DNA of 64,000 nt, taken from positions 124,001 through 188,000 of the forward strand of contig SVMI01000001.1 in NCBI GenBank assembly GCA_015067495.1, in the 5' to 3' direction. Position numbers and translations under genes: made by a program. Below the pieces are notes generated by a model that did no database searches, had not been told where the DNA came from, and saw only the letters and a list, made by a program, of their open reading frames with translations. Below, in pieces: positions 25,719-34,630 of the stretch. Source of the DNA: Oscillospiraceae bacterium (GTDB taxonomy: Bacteria > Bacillota > Clostridia > Oscillospirales > Oscillospiraceae). Numbering within the stretch: the first letter of the stretch is position 1; each line of letters begins with the position of its first letter.

Positions 25719-27644
25719 TTATGATGTGGGCAAAGCTGCATGGAGACGGATCACCGCCACGGTGGCATCGTCCGAACTCCCCATCGGACATTCCTCCAGA
25801 ATCCGCGCCGCCAATGCCCCGGCGGCTGCGTTTTCATCCAACCAACTGCGGTGCAGGGAATCCTCTCCTCCCGCTCCGTCGCTGAGCAGCACAAGCGTCT
25901 CTCCCCGACGCAGGGACAGCCGCTCCACCGTTTCCCGTCCGTCCGCGACAGACAGACCGGGCGGCGGTGTGGCTGTCCCAACCCTGATGGGTTCTCCTCT
26001 GGAAATCACGTACGAAGGCGCAGCACCCCACTTGTAGAGGGTGGCTCTGCCCGAATCCAGCTGCAGCTCCGCAAGATCCAGCGTCACCGCGCCCGCATGA
26101 CCCTGCAAGGCGCAGATGCTGTTGATGCTGCGCAGAGCATAGGGTGCGGGATAGCCGGCGGACAGCATCCGCCGCAGCATCGTACCTACCCGCTGGGCGT
26201 CCCGCGCCGCTTCCTCGCCGGTTCCCATGCCGTCGCACAGCAGCACATAATAGCGGCAGCCGACTCCGGCAAACCACAGACAGCGATCTCCGTTGGCGCG
26301 GTTTTTGCTTGCGGAGCAGGCGACGATCTCCGGCTGAAACCACGGCTTCGGCGGCATCGTTCGGTCAGCGATCCGATCGGATAGATCCTGCAGAAATTCC
26401 GCCAGAAAATGATACTGCTGACCCACCGCCGCCCGGTACTCCTGCTGACGGTCACGGTCACCCCGGATGGCACGCAGCTGCTCCTGACTGCGGCGCAGCT
26501 CCATCAAAAGTCTGCCCGTCTTTCGGCAGCCACCGGGAAGATCCGCGCCGTTGCCCAAGGGGCGGTGCAGGATCTGACCCGGCAGCTGGGAGGGATCTTC
26601 CTTGCAGCTTTTTCGGCAGGGACAGCTGCCGCAGGCGCGTTCGGCGGCGCGGGCGATCAGCGCGCCCTCGTCTACGGGCAGCTCCTCTGCGTCAAGGATC
26701 AGATTTTCCGTCTGCCGCAGCACCGATGCAGCCAGCTCCAGCTGCACCTGCGCCATGCCCGTTTCGCCCCGACGTTGGGCGAGGTCGGTGTTTTTCGGCA
26801 GTGCCAAGGCACACAGCGAGCCGATCACCAGCCCCGGCAGGGGCGTCAGATCCCACACGCCGCAGATGCCCATGACCAAAAGATAAAGAAAGCCCGGTGC
26901 CAGATGCCGCATGGCAGGGCGAAGCCGCGGGATCAGGCGCACCAGATAGCTCAGGCACAGCACCGCCGCCATGGGCGTTGCGGTCACCTGCGCCAGATCG
27001 ATCGCCAAGCCTGCCAGTGCCGCAGCGGGAAAGGCACCCACCAACGCCAGCGCGCCGGCGGCGATGTACCCCAGTCCCAAATAGGGCAGCGGCATCACCT
27101 GCGCCAGACACAGCACCGCCATGCCGCAGATCAGCCACTCGGTCAGCGGATCGCGCCGCTCCGTCGCGGCAGTCATGACCCACGTGGAAAGGGCAGCAAG
27201 TGCCACCCGCAGGATGTAAAAGGCGATAGGTGTGCTGTCAAGACGCAAATACAGCATCGAAAGCCCCGTACCGGCAGTCAAAAGTGCCGCCACCGCACTC
27301 ATCAGCAGCGGCGTCTGCCTGCGCAGCCGGTTTCCGCCCAAAAGCAGCGACGTGGCAAGTCCCAGACCCATCCAGATCACACCCTGCATGCCGGCGTTAC
27401 CCCAAAAGAGGTAATAACCGCCACTGCCGCCGATGGCGACCAACACCGCGGGCCAGCCGGACTGTGCCAGCAGCAAGCCCAACGTCAGCGGCTGCAGATG
27501 GTGACCCAGTGAAGCCGCTGCAGAGAGGAAGCCTGCCAGCAGATACATCGCCGCCTGCAGTGCCGCATGTACCCGCGGCTCAGCCGCCCAGCGACGCAGC
27601 ATCCGCTGCCACCGCCGCATATAGACCCCGATCGTCACCATCAT
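25719..27644 (-). CDS. spoIIE: Stage II sporulation protein E (PP2C phosphatase)
   Basis: A 641-residue protein. About ten membrane helices fill residues 20-285; a linker with a Cys cluster (CGSCPCRKSC, about 320) leads to a PP2C-type phosphatase domain with LLCDGMGTGEEA (about 455) and LVLLSDGAGGEDS (about 590). SpoIIE dephosphorylates SpoIIAA to activate SigF in the forespore and acts in asymmetric septation. It is shorter than the 827-residue B. subtilis protein. The start is uncertain among ATG 27644, ATG 27641 and GTG 27656. It shows that the organism belongs to a spore-forming lineage. Confidence 0.9.
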   Translation of the reverse strand: MMVTIGVYMRRWQRMLRRWAAEPRVHAALQAAMYLLAGFLSAAASLGHHLQPLTLGLLLAQSGWPAVLVAIGGSGGYYLFWGNAGMQGVIWMGLGLATSLLLGGNRLRRQTPLLMSAVAALLTAGTGLSMLYLRLDSTPIAFYILRVALAALSTWVMTAATERRDPLTEWLICGMAVLCLAQVMPLPYLGLGYIAAGALALVGAFPAAALAGLAIDLAQVTATPMAAVLCLSYLVRLIPRLRPAMRHLAPGFLYLLVMGICGVWDLTPLPGLVIGSLCALALPKNTDLAQRRGETGMAQVQLELAASVLRQTENLILDAEELPVDEGALIARAAERACGSCPCRKSCKEDPSQLPGQILHRPLGNGADLPGGCRKTGRLLMELRRSQEQLRAIRGDRDRQQEYRAAVGQQYHFLAEFLQDLSDRIADRTMPPKPWFQPEIVACSASKNRANGDRCLWFAGVGCRYYVLLCDGMGTGEEAARDAQRVGTMLRRMLSAGYPAPYALRSINSICALQGHAGAVTLDLAELQLDSGRATLYKWGAAPSYVISRGEPIRVGTATPPPGLSVADGRETVERLSLRRGETLVLLSDGAGGEDSLHRSWLDENAAAGALAARILEECPMGSSDDATVAVIRLHAALPTS

Positions 27645-27667
27645 CTGTACCACGTTCCCTTCCCTTT

Positions 27668-27684
27668 GATAGGATAATCCTATC
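27668..27684. promoter_or_regulatory. 17-bp palindrome upstream of spoIIE
   Basis: GATAGGAT-A-ATCCTATC is a perfect inverted repeat with a one-base centre, between the divergent spoIIE and prfA genes, 24 bp before the spoIIE start. It could be an operator; no known regulator motif was matched. Confidence 0.35.
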
Positions 27685-27733
27685 ATGAAGGCCGTGGGAT
27701 TTTTTGTCAAAAGCTGTCTTGCAATAAAGTTTC

Positions 27734-27762
27734 TTGCATAGACGGCAAAAGGCGTGTATAAT
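27734..27762 (+). promoter_or_regulatory. SigA promoter for prfA
   Basis: TTGCAT (27734-27739), 17-bp spacer, TATAAT (27757-27762), 30 bp before the start codon. Confidence 0.75.
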
Positions 27763-27791
27763 ATAGTAAATTTACCAAAGGAGTTTTGCCG

Positions 27792-28850
27792 ATGCTGACG
27801 AAGCTGCGTGCCGTTGCGGACCGCTATGATATGCTCTGCGCCAAGTCCGAGCAGCCGGATTTCTATGCCGACCCCAAAAAAGCGGCAAAGCTGCTGCGCG
27901 AGAAGAACGAACTGGAGCCCATCGTGGAGGCTTTTGCCGCTTACGAGGCGGCTTTGCAGGAAATGGACGATGCGCAAGCACTGATGAGTGACCCGGACAT
28001 GAAGGAATTTTGTCAGGAGACCTTTGCCAGCGCGAAAGAGCGCAGCGAGGAGCTTTACCGTCAGCTGCAGCTGCTGCTTCTGCCCAAAGACCCCAACGAC
28101 GACAAAAACGTCATCGTGGAGATCCGTGGCGGTGTAGGCGGCGAGGAAAGCGCGCTGTTTGCCCACAGCCTTTTCAGAATGTACTCCATGTACGCCGCCT
28201 CCAAGGGCTGGCGCATCGAGCTGATGAACTACTCCGAAACGGAGCTGGGCGGCGTGAAGGAAGCGGACTTTGTGATCAACGGTCAGGGTGCCTACTCCCG
28301 GATGAAATATGAGTCCGGCGTCCATCGGGTGCAGCGGGTGCCGGAGACCGAGTCCGGCGGACGTGTCCATACCTCCACCGCCACCGTGGCGGTGCTGCCG
28401 GAGATGAAAGAGGTGGACGTACAGATCGACCCGGCGGATATTGAGATGCAGGTCTATCGGGCGTCGGGTGCCGGCGGTCAGCATGTCAACAAGACCTCCT
28501 CTGCCGTGCGGCTGATCCACAAGCCCAGCGGCATCGTGGTTGCCTGTCAGGAAGAACGAAGCCAGCTGCAAAACCGGGAAAAATGCATGCGTATGCTCGC
28601 CTCCAAGCTCTACGAGATCCAGCTGGAGAAGCAAAATTCCGAAGTCACGGGCATGCGCCGCAGTCAGGTTGGCACAGGCATGCGCAACGAGCGCATCCGT
28701 ACCTACAATTTTCCCCAAGGTCGCGTGACCGATCACCGCATCGGGCTGACGCTGTACCGCATCGATTCCGTCATGAACGGCGACATCGATGAGATCATCG
28801 ACGCCCTCGCCACCGTCGATCAGGCGGAAAAGCTGAAAAACGCACAATAA
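27792..28850 (+). CDS. prfA: Peptide chain release factor 1
   Basis: A 352-residue class I release factor. The catalytic GGQ lies in ASGAGGQHVNKTSSAVRL (about residue 225). The start at 27792 (ATG) has AAAGGAG 8 bp upstream. Terminates translation at UAA and UAG; assignment to RF1 rather than RF2 rests on full length without the RF2 frameshift site and on overall pattern. prmC, the usual partner, is not next to it. Confidence 0.93.
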   Translation: MLTKLRAVADRYDMLCAKSEQPDFYADPKKAAKLLREKNELEPIVEAFAAYEAALQEMDDAQALMSDPDMKEFCQETFASAKERSEELYRQLQLLLLPKDPNDDKNVIVEIRGGVGGEESALFAHSLFRMYSMYAASKGWRIELMNYSETELGGVKEADFVINGQGAYSRMKYESGVHRVQRVPETESGGRVHTSTATVAVLPEMKEVDVQIDPADIEMQVYRASGAGGQHVNKTSSAVRLIHKPSGIVVACQEERSQLQNREKCMRMLASKLYEIQLEKQNSEVTGMRRSQVGTGMRNERIRTYNFPQGRVTDHRIGLTLYRIDSVMNGDIDEIIDALATVDQAEKLKNAQ

Positions 28851-28910
28851 ATACAGAATGTAGGGCGGGTGCTTGCCCCCGCCGTACGATAAAACAAAGA
28901 GGAAAACCTT

Positions 28911-29348
28911 ATGATCTTCACCACCAATTCCCCAGTGGAAACTGAAAAAATCGGCGAGAGGCTGGCTGCCGTTCTGCCTGCCGGCGCGGTGATCGCCTAT
29001 CGGGGCGATCTGGGCGCGGGAAAGACCGCCTTCACCCGGGGTCTTGCCCGGGGTCTGGGCTACGATGAGCCGGTGACCAGTCCCACATACACCATCGTCA
29101 ACGAATACTTGGGCGGTCGGCTGCCGCTGTTCCACTTCGATATGTACCGACTGCACTCATCCGACGATCTGTGGGACATCGGCTGGGACGATTATCTGGA
29201 GCGGGGCGGCATCTGCGCCGTGGAGTGGAGCGAAAATGTGGCAGACGCGCTGGAAGACCCCATCCTCATTACCATCGAAAAGCTGGGGGAGGACTGCCGC
29301 CGCATCACCATTGAAGGAGGAGATATCCATGCTCTTGCTGAGCTTTGA
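28911..29348 (+). CDS. tsaE: tRNA threonylcarbamoyladenosine biosynthesis ATPase TsaE
   Basis: A 145-residue protein with Walker A GDLGAGKTAFTRGLARGLG (about residue 33), SPTYTIVNEY and HFDMYRL motifs. TsaE works with TsaB and TsaD to form t6A37 in ANN-decoding tRNAs. It overlaps tsaB by 20 bp. tsaD is outside this window. Confidence 0.95.
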   Translation: MIFTTNSPVETEKIGERLAAVLPAGAVIAYRGDLGAGKTAFTRGLARGLGYDEPVTSPTYTIVNEYLGGRLPLFHFDMYRLHSSDDLWDIGWDDYLERGGICAVEWSENVADALEDPILITIEKLGEDCRRITIEGGDIHALAEL

Positions 29349-30024
29349 AACGTCCGCAAAAGCCGGCTCTGTCGCCCTTTTTGAGGGTGAAAAGCTGCTG
29401 GGCGAGCAGTACCTGAACAACGGAATGACCCACAGTGCCACCCTGCTTTCCATGGCGGAGACGCTGCTTTCCCAATGCGGAAAAACCGCGAAAGAGGTGG
29501 ATGCCGTGGCGGTTGCCAACGGCCCCGGCTCTTTCACCGGCGTGCGCATCGGCGTTGCCGCTGCCAAGGGCTTCGCTTGGGGCGGTGAAATTCCCGTTTA
29601 CGGCGTGTCCACGCTGGAAGCCATGGCGTTGGGACTGGGCATTTATGACGGCTACGTCTGCCCCGTGATGGACGCCCGGCGGGCGCAGGTGTATAATGCG
29701 CTGTTTTATGTAAACCAAGGTGTCATGACCCGGATCACGGAAGATCGGGCGATCGCCCTTTCGGAGCTGGAAACGGAGCTGAAAACCCTCAAAAAACCGA
29801 TTTTTCTGGTTGGCGACGGCAGCATTTTGTGCTATAATACCTTGGAAGAAACCGTTCCGAGTCTGATCTTGCCCCCAGAGAGCAAGCTGCACCAGCGGGC
29901 TGTGGGTGTGGGTCTTGCGGCGTTGAAGCGCAGCGAGCCGGACAACCCCGCCTTTCTCGCGCCCAATTATCTGCGTCTGAGTCAGGCAGAGCGGGAACGA
30001 AAGGAAAAATTACAAGAGAAATAA
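29329..30024 (+). CDS. tsaB: tRNA threonylcarbamoyladenosine biosynthesis protein TsaB
   Basis: A 231-residue ASKHA-fold protein. [52 protein letters not shown] and [16 protein letters not shown] are standard motifs. AAGGAGGAG precedes the ATG at 29329 inside tsaE. rimI, often next in line, is absent here. Confidence 0.94.
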   Translation: MLLLSFETSAKAGSVALFEGEKLLGEQYLNNGMTHSATLLSMAETLLSQCGKTAKEVDAVAVANGPGSFTGVRIGVAAAKGFAWGGEIPVYGVSTLEAMALGLGIYDGYVCPVMDARRAQVYNALFYVNQGVMTRITEDRAIALSELETELKTLKKPIFLVGDGSILCYNTLEETVPSLILPPESKLHQRAVGVGLAALKRSEPDNPAFLAPNYLRLSQAERERKEKLQEK

Positions 30025-30038
30025 AGGAGATCATTCTT

Positions 30039-30668
30039 ATGGCAGAGGTTCATGTATTAGATCATCCCCTGATCCAGCACAAGCTGGCGATCCTGCGCAA
30101 CCACAACACCGGCGTCAAGCAGTTCCGGGAGCTGATCAGCGAGATCGCAGGACTGATGTGCTACGAAGCCACCCGCAATCTTCCCACCAAGGAAGTGGAG
30201 GTGCAGACCCCCGTGGCAGTTGCCAAGTGCCGCATGCTCGCCGGCAAGAAGCTGGCGATCGTCCCCGTCCTTCGGGCGGGTCTGGGCATGGTGGACAGCA
30301 TGGTGGATCTGATCCCCTCGGCGAAGATCGGTCACATCGGTCTGTACCGGGATCCCGAGACCCATCTGCCCGTGGAATATTACTGCAAGCTGCCCGATGA
30401 CATCGGCAACCGCGTGGTTTTCGTAGTGGATCCCATGCTGGCAACCGGCGGCAGTGCCATCGCCGCCATCGATTTTCTCAAGAAGCACGGCTGCCGCAAC
30501 ATCATCATGATGAACATCATCGGCTGCCCCGAGGGTGTCAAGGCGGTGCAGGAGGCACACCCGGACGTGGAGCTGTACCTCGCCGCGGTGGACGAAAAGC
30601 TCAATGACCATGCCTACATCATCCCCGGTCTGGGTGATGCCGGCGACCGCATTTTCGGCACGAAATAA
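30039..30668 (+). CDS. upp: Uracil phosphoribosyltransferase
   Basis: A 209-residue salvage enzyme converting uracil and PRPP to UMP. The PRPP loop [19 protein letters not shown] (about residue 127) and [15 protein letters not shown] at the N-terminus are diagnostic. AAAGGAG precedes the ATG and a strong terminator follows. Confidence 0.97.
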   Translation: MAEVHVLDHPLIQHKLAILRNHNTGVKQFRELISEIAGLMCYEATRNLPTKEVEVQTPVAVAKCRMLAGKKLAIVPVLRAGLGMVDSMVDLIPSAKIGHIGLYRDPETHLPVEYYCKLPDDIGNRVVFVVDPMLATGGSAIAAIDFLKKHGCRNIIMMNIIGCPEGVKAVQEAHPDVELYLAAVDEKLNDHAYIIPGLGDAGDRIFGTK

Positions 30669-30670
30669 TC

Positions 30671-30704
30671 CAAAGCGGACTGCTTTTGCAGTCCGCTTTT
30701 TTCC
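30671..30704 (+). terminator. Terminator after upp
   Basis: AAAGCGGACTGC / GCAGTCCGCTTT arms with a TTTT loop, followed by further T residues. Confidence 0.9.
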
Positions 30705-30766
30705 GTTAAGGGATTGAAACGGCGGTCTAAATTTGCTACAATAACAGAAATCTACACATAATTCGC

Positions 30767-30889
30767 TGTCATTGCGAGGCACGAAGTGCCGTGGCAATCC
30801 GTATTCTCTGCGAGGCAAAGCATTACGCGGCTCTACGAGCAGCAAGGGGACGGATTCCCACGCCAGTGTGCGCACTGGCTCGGAATGAC
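30767..30889. repeat. Dispersed palindrome, variant with alternative centre
   Basis: TGTCATTGCGAGGCACGAAGTGCC opens the element (tip hairpin GGCACGAAGTGCC). The centre is of the second type, GTGGCAATCCGTATTC...GGACGGATTCCCACGCC, and the right tip is CCAGTGTGCGCACTGG. It ends 20 bp before the probable murI start. Confidence 0.8.
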
Positions 30890-30909
30890 TTTGTTGGGAG
30901 GTGTCGGCG

Positions 30910-31680
30910 TTGTACCAGAAAAATGACTATATCGCGGTTTTTGATTCCGGCGTGGGCGGCATCAGCGTCCTGCGCCAGCTGACCAAGCTCCTGCCGAACG
31001 AGCGGTTTTTGTACTACGGCGACTCCGCCAACGCGCCCTATGGCAGCCGTTCCACGGAAGCCGTGCGGAAATTGACGCTGGAAGCAGCGGATAAAATATT
31101 ATGTAAACCAGTCAAGGCACTGGTGGTCGCCTGCAACACCGCCACCGCCGCCGCCATCGAAGACCTGCGGCAGGCGCATCCCGACCTGATCGTCATCGGT
31201 ATCGAGCCGGCACTGAAGCTGGCAGCGGATCGTTTTCCCGGCAAAGGCATCGGCGTGATGGCGACAGATGTGACCTTGCGGGAGGAGAAATTCGACGCCC
31301 TTCTGCACCGCACCGCCCATGATCAGCCGATCTACAAGATCCCCGCACCGGGCTTGGTGCAGCTGATTGAAGCCGGAAAAGCCGATTCTTCCGAAACGGA
31401 GCAGCTGCTTTCCCAAATTCTGACCCCTTACAAAAACAAAATCGATGTGCTGGTGCTGGGCTGCACCCACTTTCCCTTCGTGAGAGCCGCCATCCGCCGC
31501 GTTTTAGGGGATGCGGTCGTCCTGCTGGACGGGGGAGAAGGCACGGCGCGGGAAACAAAGCGTCGGCTGGCGCTTGCCGGACTTCTCTCGGACGGCGCGG
31601 GAGAGATCACATGGCAAAACAGCAGTTCCGACCCCGCAAACGCAATGTTATGTAAACAACTTTTCGCACAAGGAGAATGA
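30910..31680 (+). CDS. murI: Glutamate racemase
   Basis: A 256-residue enzyme making D-glutamate for peptidoglycan. Catalytic cysteines lie in VVACNTATAAA (about residue 71) and VLGCTHFPFVR (about 182); FDSGVGGISVLRQL and YYGDSANAPYG are further motifs. A TTG start at 30910 is preferred because GGGAGGTG lies 6-7 bp upstream; a GTG at 30901 is within that site. Confidence 0.94.
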   Translation: MYQKNDYIAVFDSGVGGISVLRQLTKLLPNERFLYYGDSANAPYGSRSTEAVRKLTLEAADKILCKPVKALVVACNTATAAAIEDLRQAHPDLIVIGIEPALKLAADRFPGKGIGVMATDVTLREEKFDALLHRTAHDQPIYKIPAPGLVQLIEAGKADSSETEQLLSQILTPYKNKIDVLVLGCTHFPFVRAAIRRVLGDAVVLLDGGEGTARETKRRLALAGLLSDGAGEITWQNSSSDPANAMLCKQLFAQGE

Positions 31681-31682
31681 CC

Positions 31683-32858
31683 ATGTACAACGATTATGCC
31701 TACCTGCTCGGCTCAAAGCGATCCTGCATCCGGGAGCTTTTTGAATATGGCTGCCGCCGGGCTGCCATCGTCGGACGGGAAAATATTTACGACTACTCCC
31801 TCGGCAATCCCTCCATGCCCGCCCCCGACGCAGTGACCGAGACCATCCGTGACCTGCTGCAGGATACCGATCCCGTGGCACTCCACGGCTACACCTCCGC
31901 TGTGGGCGATGCCGCCACCCGTCAGGCGATCGCCGATGACCTGAACGAGCGCTATGCTGCCGGTGTCCGTCCTGAAAATCTGTTCATCACCGGCGGTGCT
32001 GCCCCTGCGCTGACCGCTGTGTTCCGTGCGCTGTCCGTGACCGGCGCAGAAGTACTGGCACTGGCACCCTTCTTCCCGGAGTACCGCCCCTTTGCGGAGG
32101 CTGCCGGACTGGGCTTCAAGGTGGTCGCGCCGGATGTTCCCCATTTCCAGATCAAGCTGGATGCCTTGGAGGCGCAGCTGACGGAAAACACCGTCGCCAT
32201 CATCGTCAATTCCCCCAATAACCCCTCCGGCGTCGTCTACACCCGGGAGACCCTGACGGCTCTGGCGGCACTGCTGACCAAAAAGGCAAACGAGTATGGT
32301 CACCCCATTTACATCGTCTCTGACGAGCCTTACCGTGAGCTTGCCTACGGCGGCGTGGAAGTACCCTTTATTCCCACCATCTATGCGGACACCGTCGTCT
32401 GCTATTCCTATTCCAAGTCCCTGTCCCTGCCCGGCGAGCGCATCGGCTACATCTACGTGCCGGAAAACGCCACCGACAGCAAAAATCTCTACCTCGCCAT
32501 CGCCGGTGCTGCCCGGGCAGCAGGTCACGTCTGCGCTCCCAGTCTGTGGCAGAAGGTGATCGGTCGCTGCACCCAGCTGCGCCCGGATCTGGACGCCTAT
32601 GACCGCAACCGCACCCGCCTTTATAACGCATTGACGGAGATGGGCTACGAAATGGCGCAGCCGGACGGCGCGTTCTATCTCTTTATCAAAGCCCCCGGCG
32701 GCGATGCCAATGCCTTCTCCGAAAGAGCCAAGGCCTTGGATCTTTTGGTGGTTCCCGGCGACGATTTCGGCTGCCCGGGCTACTTCCGCATCTGCTACTG
32801 CGTGAGACCCGAGATGATTGAAAAGAGCCTGCCGGCATTCAAGGCATTGATTGGATAA
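31683..32858 (+). CDS. PLP-dependent aminotransferase, class I/II
   Basis: A 391-residue fold-type I aminotransferase. The PLP lysine is in YSYSKSLSLPGERIGYIYV (about residue 243); NSPNNPSGVVYTRE and VSDEPYREL match aspartate aminotransferase-like enzymes. The ATG at 31683 (AAGGAG 7 bp upstream) is just after the murI stop, so the two form an operon. The amino donor is not predictable; roles in aspartate, aromatic or D-amino-acid metabolism are all possible. Confidence 0.85.
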   Translation: MYNDYAYLLGSKRSCIRELFEYGCRRAAIVGRENIYDYSLGNPSMPAPDAVTETIRDLLQDTDPVALHGYTSAVGDAATRQAIADDLNERYAAGVRPENLFITGGAAPALTAVFRALSVTGAEVLALAPFFPEYRPFAEAAGLGFKVVAPDVPHFQIKLDALEAQLTENTVAIIVNSPNNPSGVVYTRETLTALAALLTKKANEYGHPIYIVSDEPYRELAYGGVEVPFIPTIYADTVVCYSYSKSLSLPGERIGYIYVPENATDSKNLYLAIAGAARAAGHVCAPSLWQKVIGRCTQLRPDLDAYDRNRTRLYNALTEMGYEMAQPDGAFYLFIKAPGGDANAFSERAKALDLLVVPGDDFGCPGYFRICYCVRPEMIEKSLPAFKALIG

Positions 32859-32944
32859 GAGAAATCCTTGCACCTTTTTGCGCCTGCGGAATACCATGGA
32901 ATGAGCGGCGACGCTTCAATCTTTCTTTTTTCGGAGGTATTCTT

Positions 32945-33088
32945 ATGTGCAATTTCTGTGGTAACAACGGCGGCTGCGGCATCAACATCTGGTGGATCAT
33001 CATTCTGGCGGTTCTGTTCTGCTGCTGCGGCAACGGCAACGGCAACACCGGTCTGTGCGGCAACAGCTGCGAGCGCACCTGCTGCTAA
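32945..33088 (+). CDS. 47-residue Cys/Gly/Asn-rich membrane peptide
   Basis: ATG at 32945 with CGGAGGTATTCTT upstream, stop at 33086-33088, and a strong terminator right after. The peptide starts MCNFCGNNGGCG, continues with a hydrophobic stretch (IWWIIILAVLF, residues 15-25), then CCC and a GNGNGN tract, and ends with four more Cys. It has eleven Cys in 47 residues. It resembles the tiny proteins that databases name chorion class high-cysteine HCB protein 13 in clostridia, of unknown role. A spore- or envelope-associated or metal/redox peptide is possible; that is inference. Confidence 0.7.
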   Translation: MCNFCGNNGGCGINIWWIIILAVLFCCCGNGNGNTGLCGNSCERTCC

Positions 33089-33093
33089 AGAAA

Positions 33094-33126
33094 AATCGGG
33101 CGCCCCAACCGGGGCGCCCATATTTT
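33094..33126. terminator. Terminator after the Cys-rich peptide, shared with the convergent gene
   Basis: GGGCGCCCC / GGGGCGCCC arms (33098-33119) with an AACC loop; A run on the left and T run on the right allow use in both directions. Confidence 0.85.
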
Positions 33127-34630
33127 ATGTTTTCTTCTCAACGGAATAGTAGAAAATATTATCTCTCGCCGGGTTCAAGCCGGAAAGCATACCCCGTCGA
33201 CCGTAAATGGCATAGCTGCGGAACAAAATCGGACACAGCCAGCCGTTGTCCATCACCTGCTGATGCAGGGTCTGGAAATTGCCGCTGTTGGCGAGGGCTT
33301 CGAGGCTCATGGCGTACGCCGCCACGTCGTCCATGCCGCCGTAATTCAGCGTGCCGTCCTCGGCAAAAAATTCCGTCAGATCCATATTGGGTGAGAGCTT
33401 CGTCTGACCGAGATAGAGATCAAACTTTCCCTCCTTCAGTGCGGTGCGAAACTCCGCGCCGGGAAGCTCCGACATGGTCACCTGCAGACCGCCCGCCTCC
33501 AGCATTTCCTTGATGGTGCGTGCCACGCGCATGCGCCGGGCATCGTCCTTGTTGACGAGGAAAACAACTGTGTTATTCTCCAGCTCCGCCTTTTCCACCG
33601 CCTTGACGAATCTCGTCGGCTGGTAGTCGTAGCGCGCCGCCAGATTGTCATTATAAACAGGGGAGAGTGGAGATGCGGGCAGGGTCGCGCTGTGGGCGAA
33701 GCCACGGAAAAACTCCGTCACCAGCGAATCCCGGTCGATGGCATAGGTCAGGGCGGTGCGGATGGCATCATTTGCCAGCACCTTGCTCTTTTCGTTGACG
33801 CCGATGTAGAGGAACATGCCGTTCTCGCTCTCCCACAGCTCGTAGTCCCCGCGGAAATCCACGTAGGAGTCCAGTCCCGGGTCGGTACAGACCAGACCCA
33901 GCTGAGAAAATTCAAAAAGGTCGCGGATTTGGCTGGGAGTCGCGCCCTCGATGAGGGGGATGGTCATGGCGTTGGTCTCCATAGCGGCATTGCACCACCA
34001 CGCCACCTGACGGCGCAGCTGGATGCCGTCGGCGGTCTTTTCGATGCGGTACGGACCCGTACCCAGAGGAAATTCCGCCTTCAGCTCGGTTCTTTTGATA
34101 ATGGGAATGTCCAGCAAAATGGGCAAATTCTCGCAGGGGGTGTCCAGCGTGATACGAATTGCATCCTCCGCCACTGCGTCGATGGTCTTGATGTGCGTGA
34201 AGCGTCCGGCAAAATAGCCGCTTTCCCGGGCGGCACGCAGGCTCTCCTGCACATCGTAGGCGGTGAGGAACTGACCGTCGGAAAATGCCGCCTTCTCCAG
34301 ATAGAAGGTGTAGGTGCGCATGTCCGGGGACATTTCAAAGCTCTTGCAGAGCATGGGCTTGACGTTATACTGGGCATCGGTGCAGAAAAGCCCCTGATAC
34401 ACCAGCGACAGCAGCATCCGATTGGTGGGCTCGTTGCACTGATATGGGTGCAAGCCGTCCGTCGGGTCGTATGCCAGCTTCAGCTCCTTGGGAGTTTCGG
34501 GTACAGTGGGGGCGGTGATGTCATTTTCGTCGGTAAGACCGTCACCCGTGGGGACATAGGGTGTTTCCTCCCCGCCGCAGCCGGTCAGGAGAATGCCGAG
34601 CAGCAATAGGATCGCGATGAGCTTTTTCAA
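33125..34630 (-). CDS. Peptide/nickel-type ABC transporter substrate-binding lipoprotein
   Basis: A 501-residue family 5 solute-binding protein. A TTG start at 34630 gives MKKLIAILLLLGILLTGCGG, a lipoprotein signal with lipobox LLTGC. The mature protein has the usual DGLHPYQCNEPTNRMLLSLVYQGL start and YAIDRDSLVTEFFRGFA near residue 300. No permease or ATPase gene is adjacent, so it is an orphan receptor; the ligand may be peptides. The TTG overlaps the stop of the upstream pgeF gene (TTGA) and uses AAGGAGGAG within it. Confidence 0.85.
   Translation of the reverse strand: MKKLIAILLLLGILLTGCGGEETPYVPTGDGLTDENDITAPTVPETPKELKLAYDPTDGLHPYQCNEPTNRMLLSLVYQGLFCTDAQYNVKPMLCKSFEMSPDMRTYTFYLEKAAFSDGQFLTAYDVQESLRAARESGYFAGRFTHIKTIDAVAEDAIRITLDTPCENLPILLDIPIIKRTELKAEFPLGTGPYRIEKTADGIQLRRQVAWWCNAAMETNAMTIPLIEGATPSQIRDLFEFSQLGLVCTDPGLDSYVDFRGDYELWESENGMFLYIGVNEKSKVLANDAIRTALTYAIDRDSLVTEFFRGFAHSATLPASPLSPVYNDNLAARYDYQPTRFVKAVEKAELENNTVVFLVNKDDARRMRVARTIKEMLEAGGLQVTMSELPGAEFRTALKEGKFDLYLGQTKLSPNMDLTEFFAEDGTLNYGGMDDVAAYAMSLEALANSGNFQTLHQQVMDNGWLCPILFRSYAIYGRRGMLSGLNPARDNIFYYSVEKKT

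Noticed and set aside
27645..29156. Minus-strand open frame continuing upstream of spoIIE for about 500 codons
   Set aside because: It is the antisense of prfA and tsaE and resembles no protein; GC-rich codon bias keeps the frame open.
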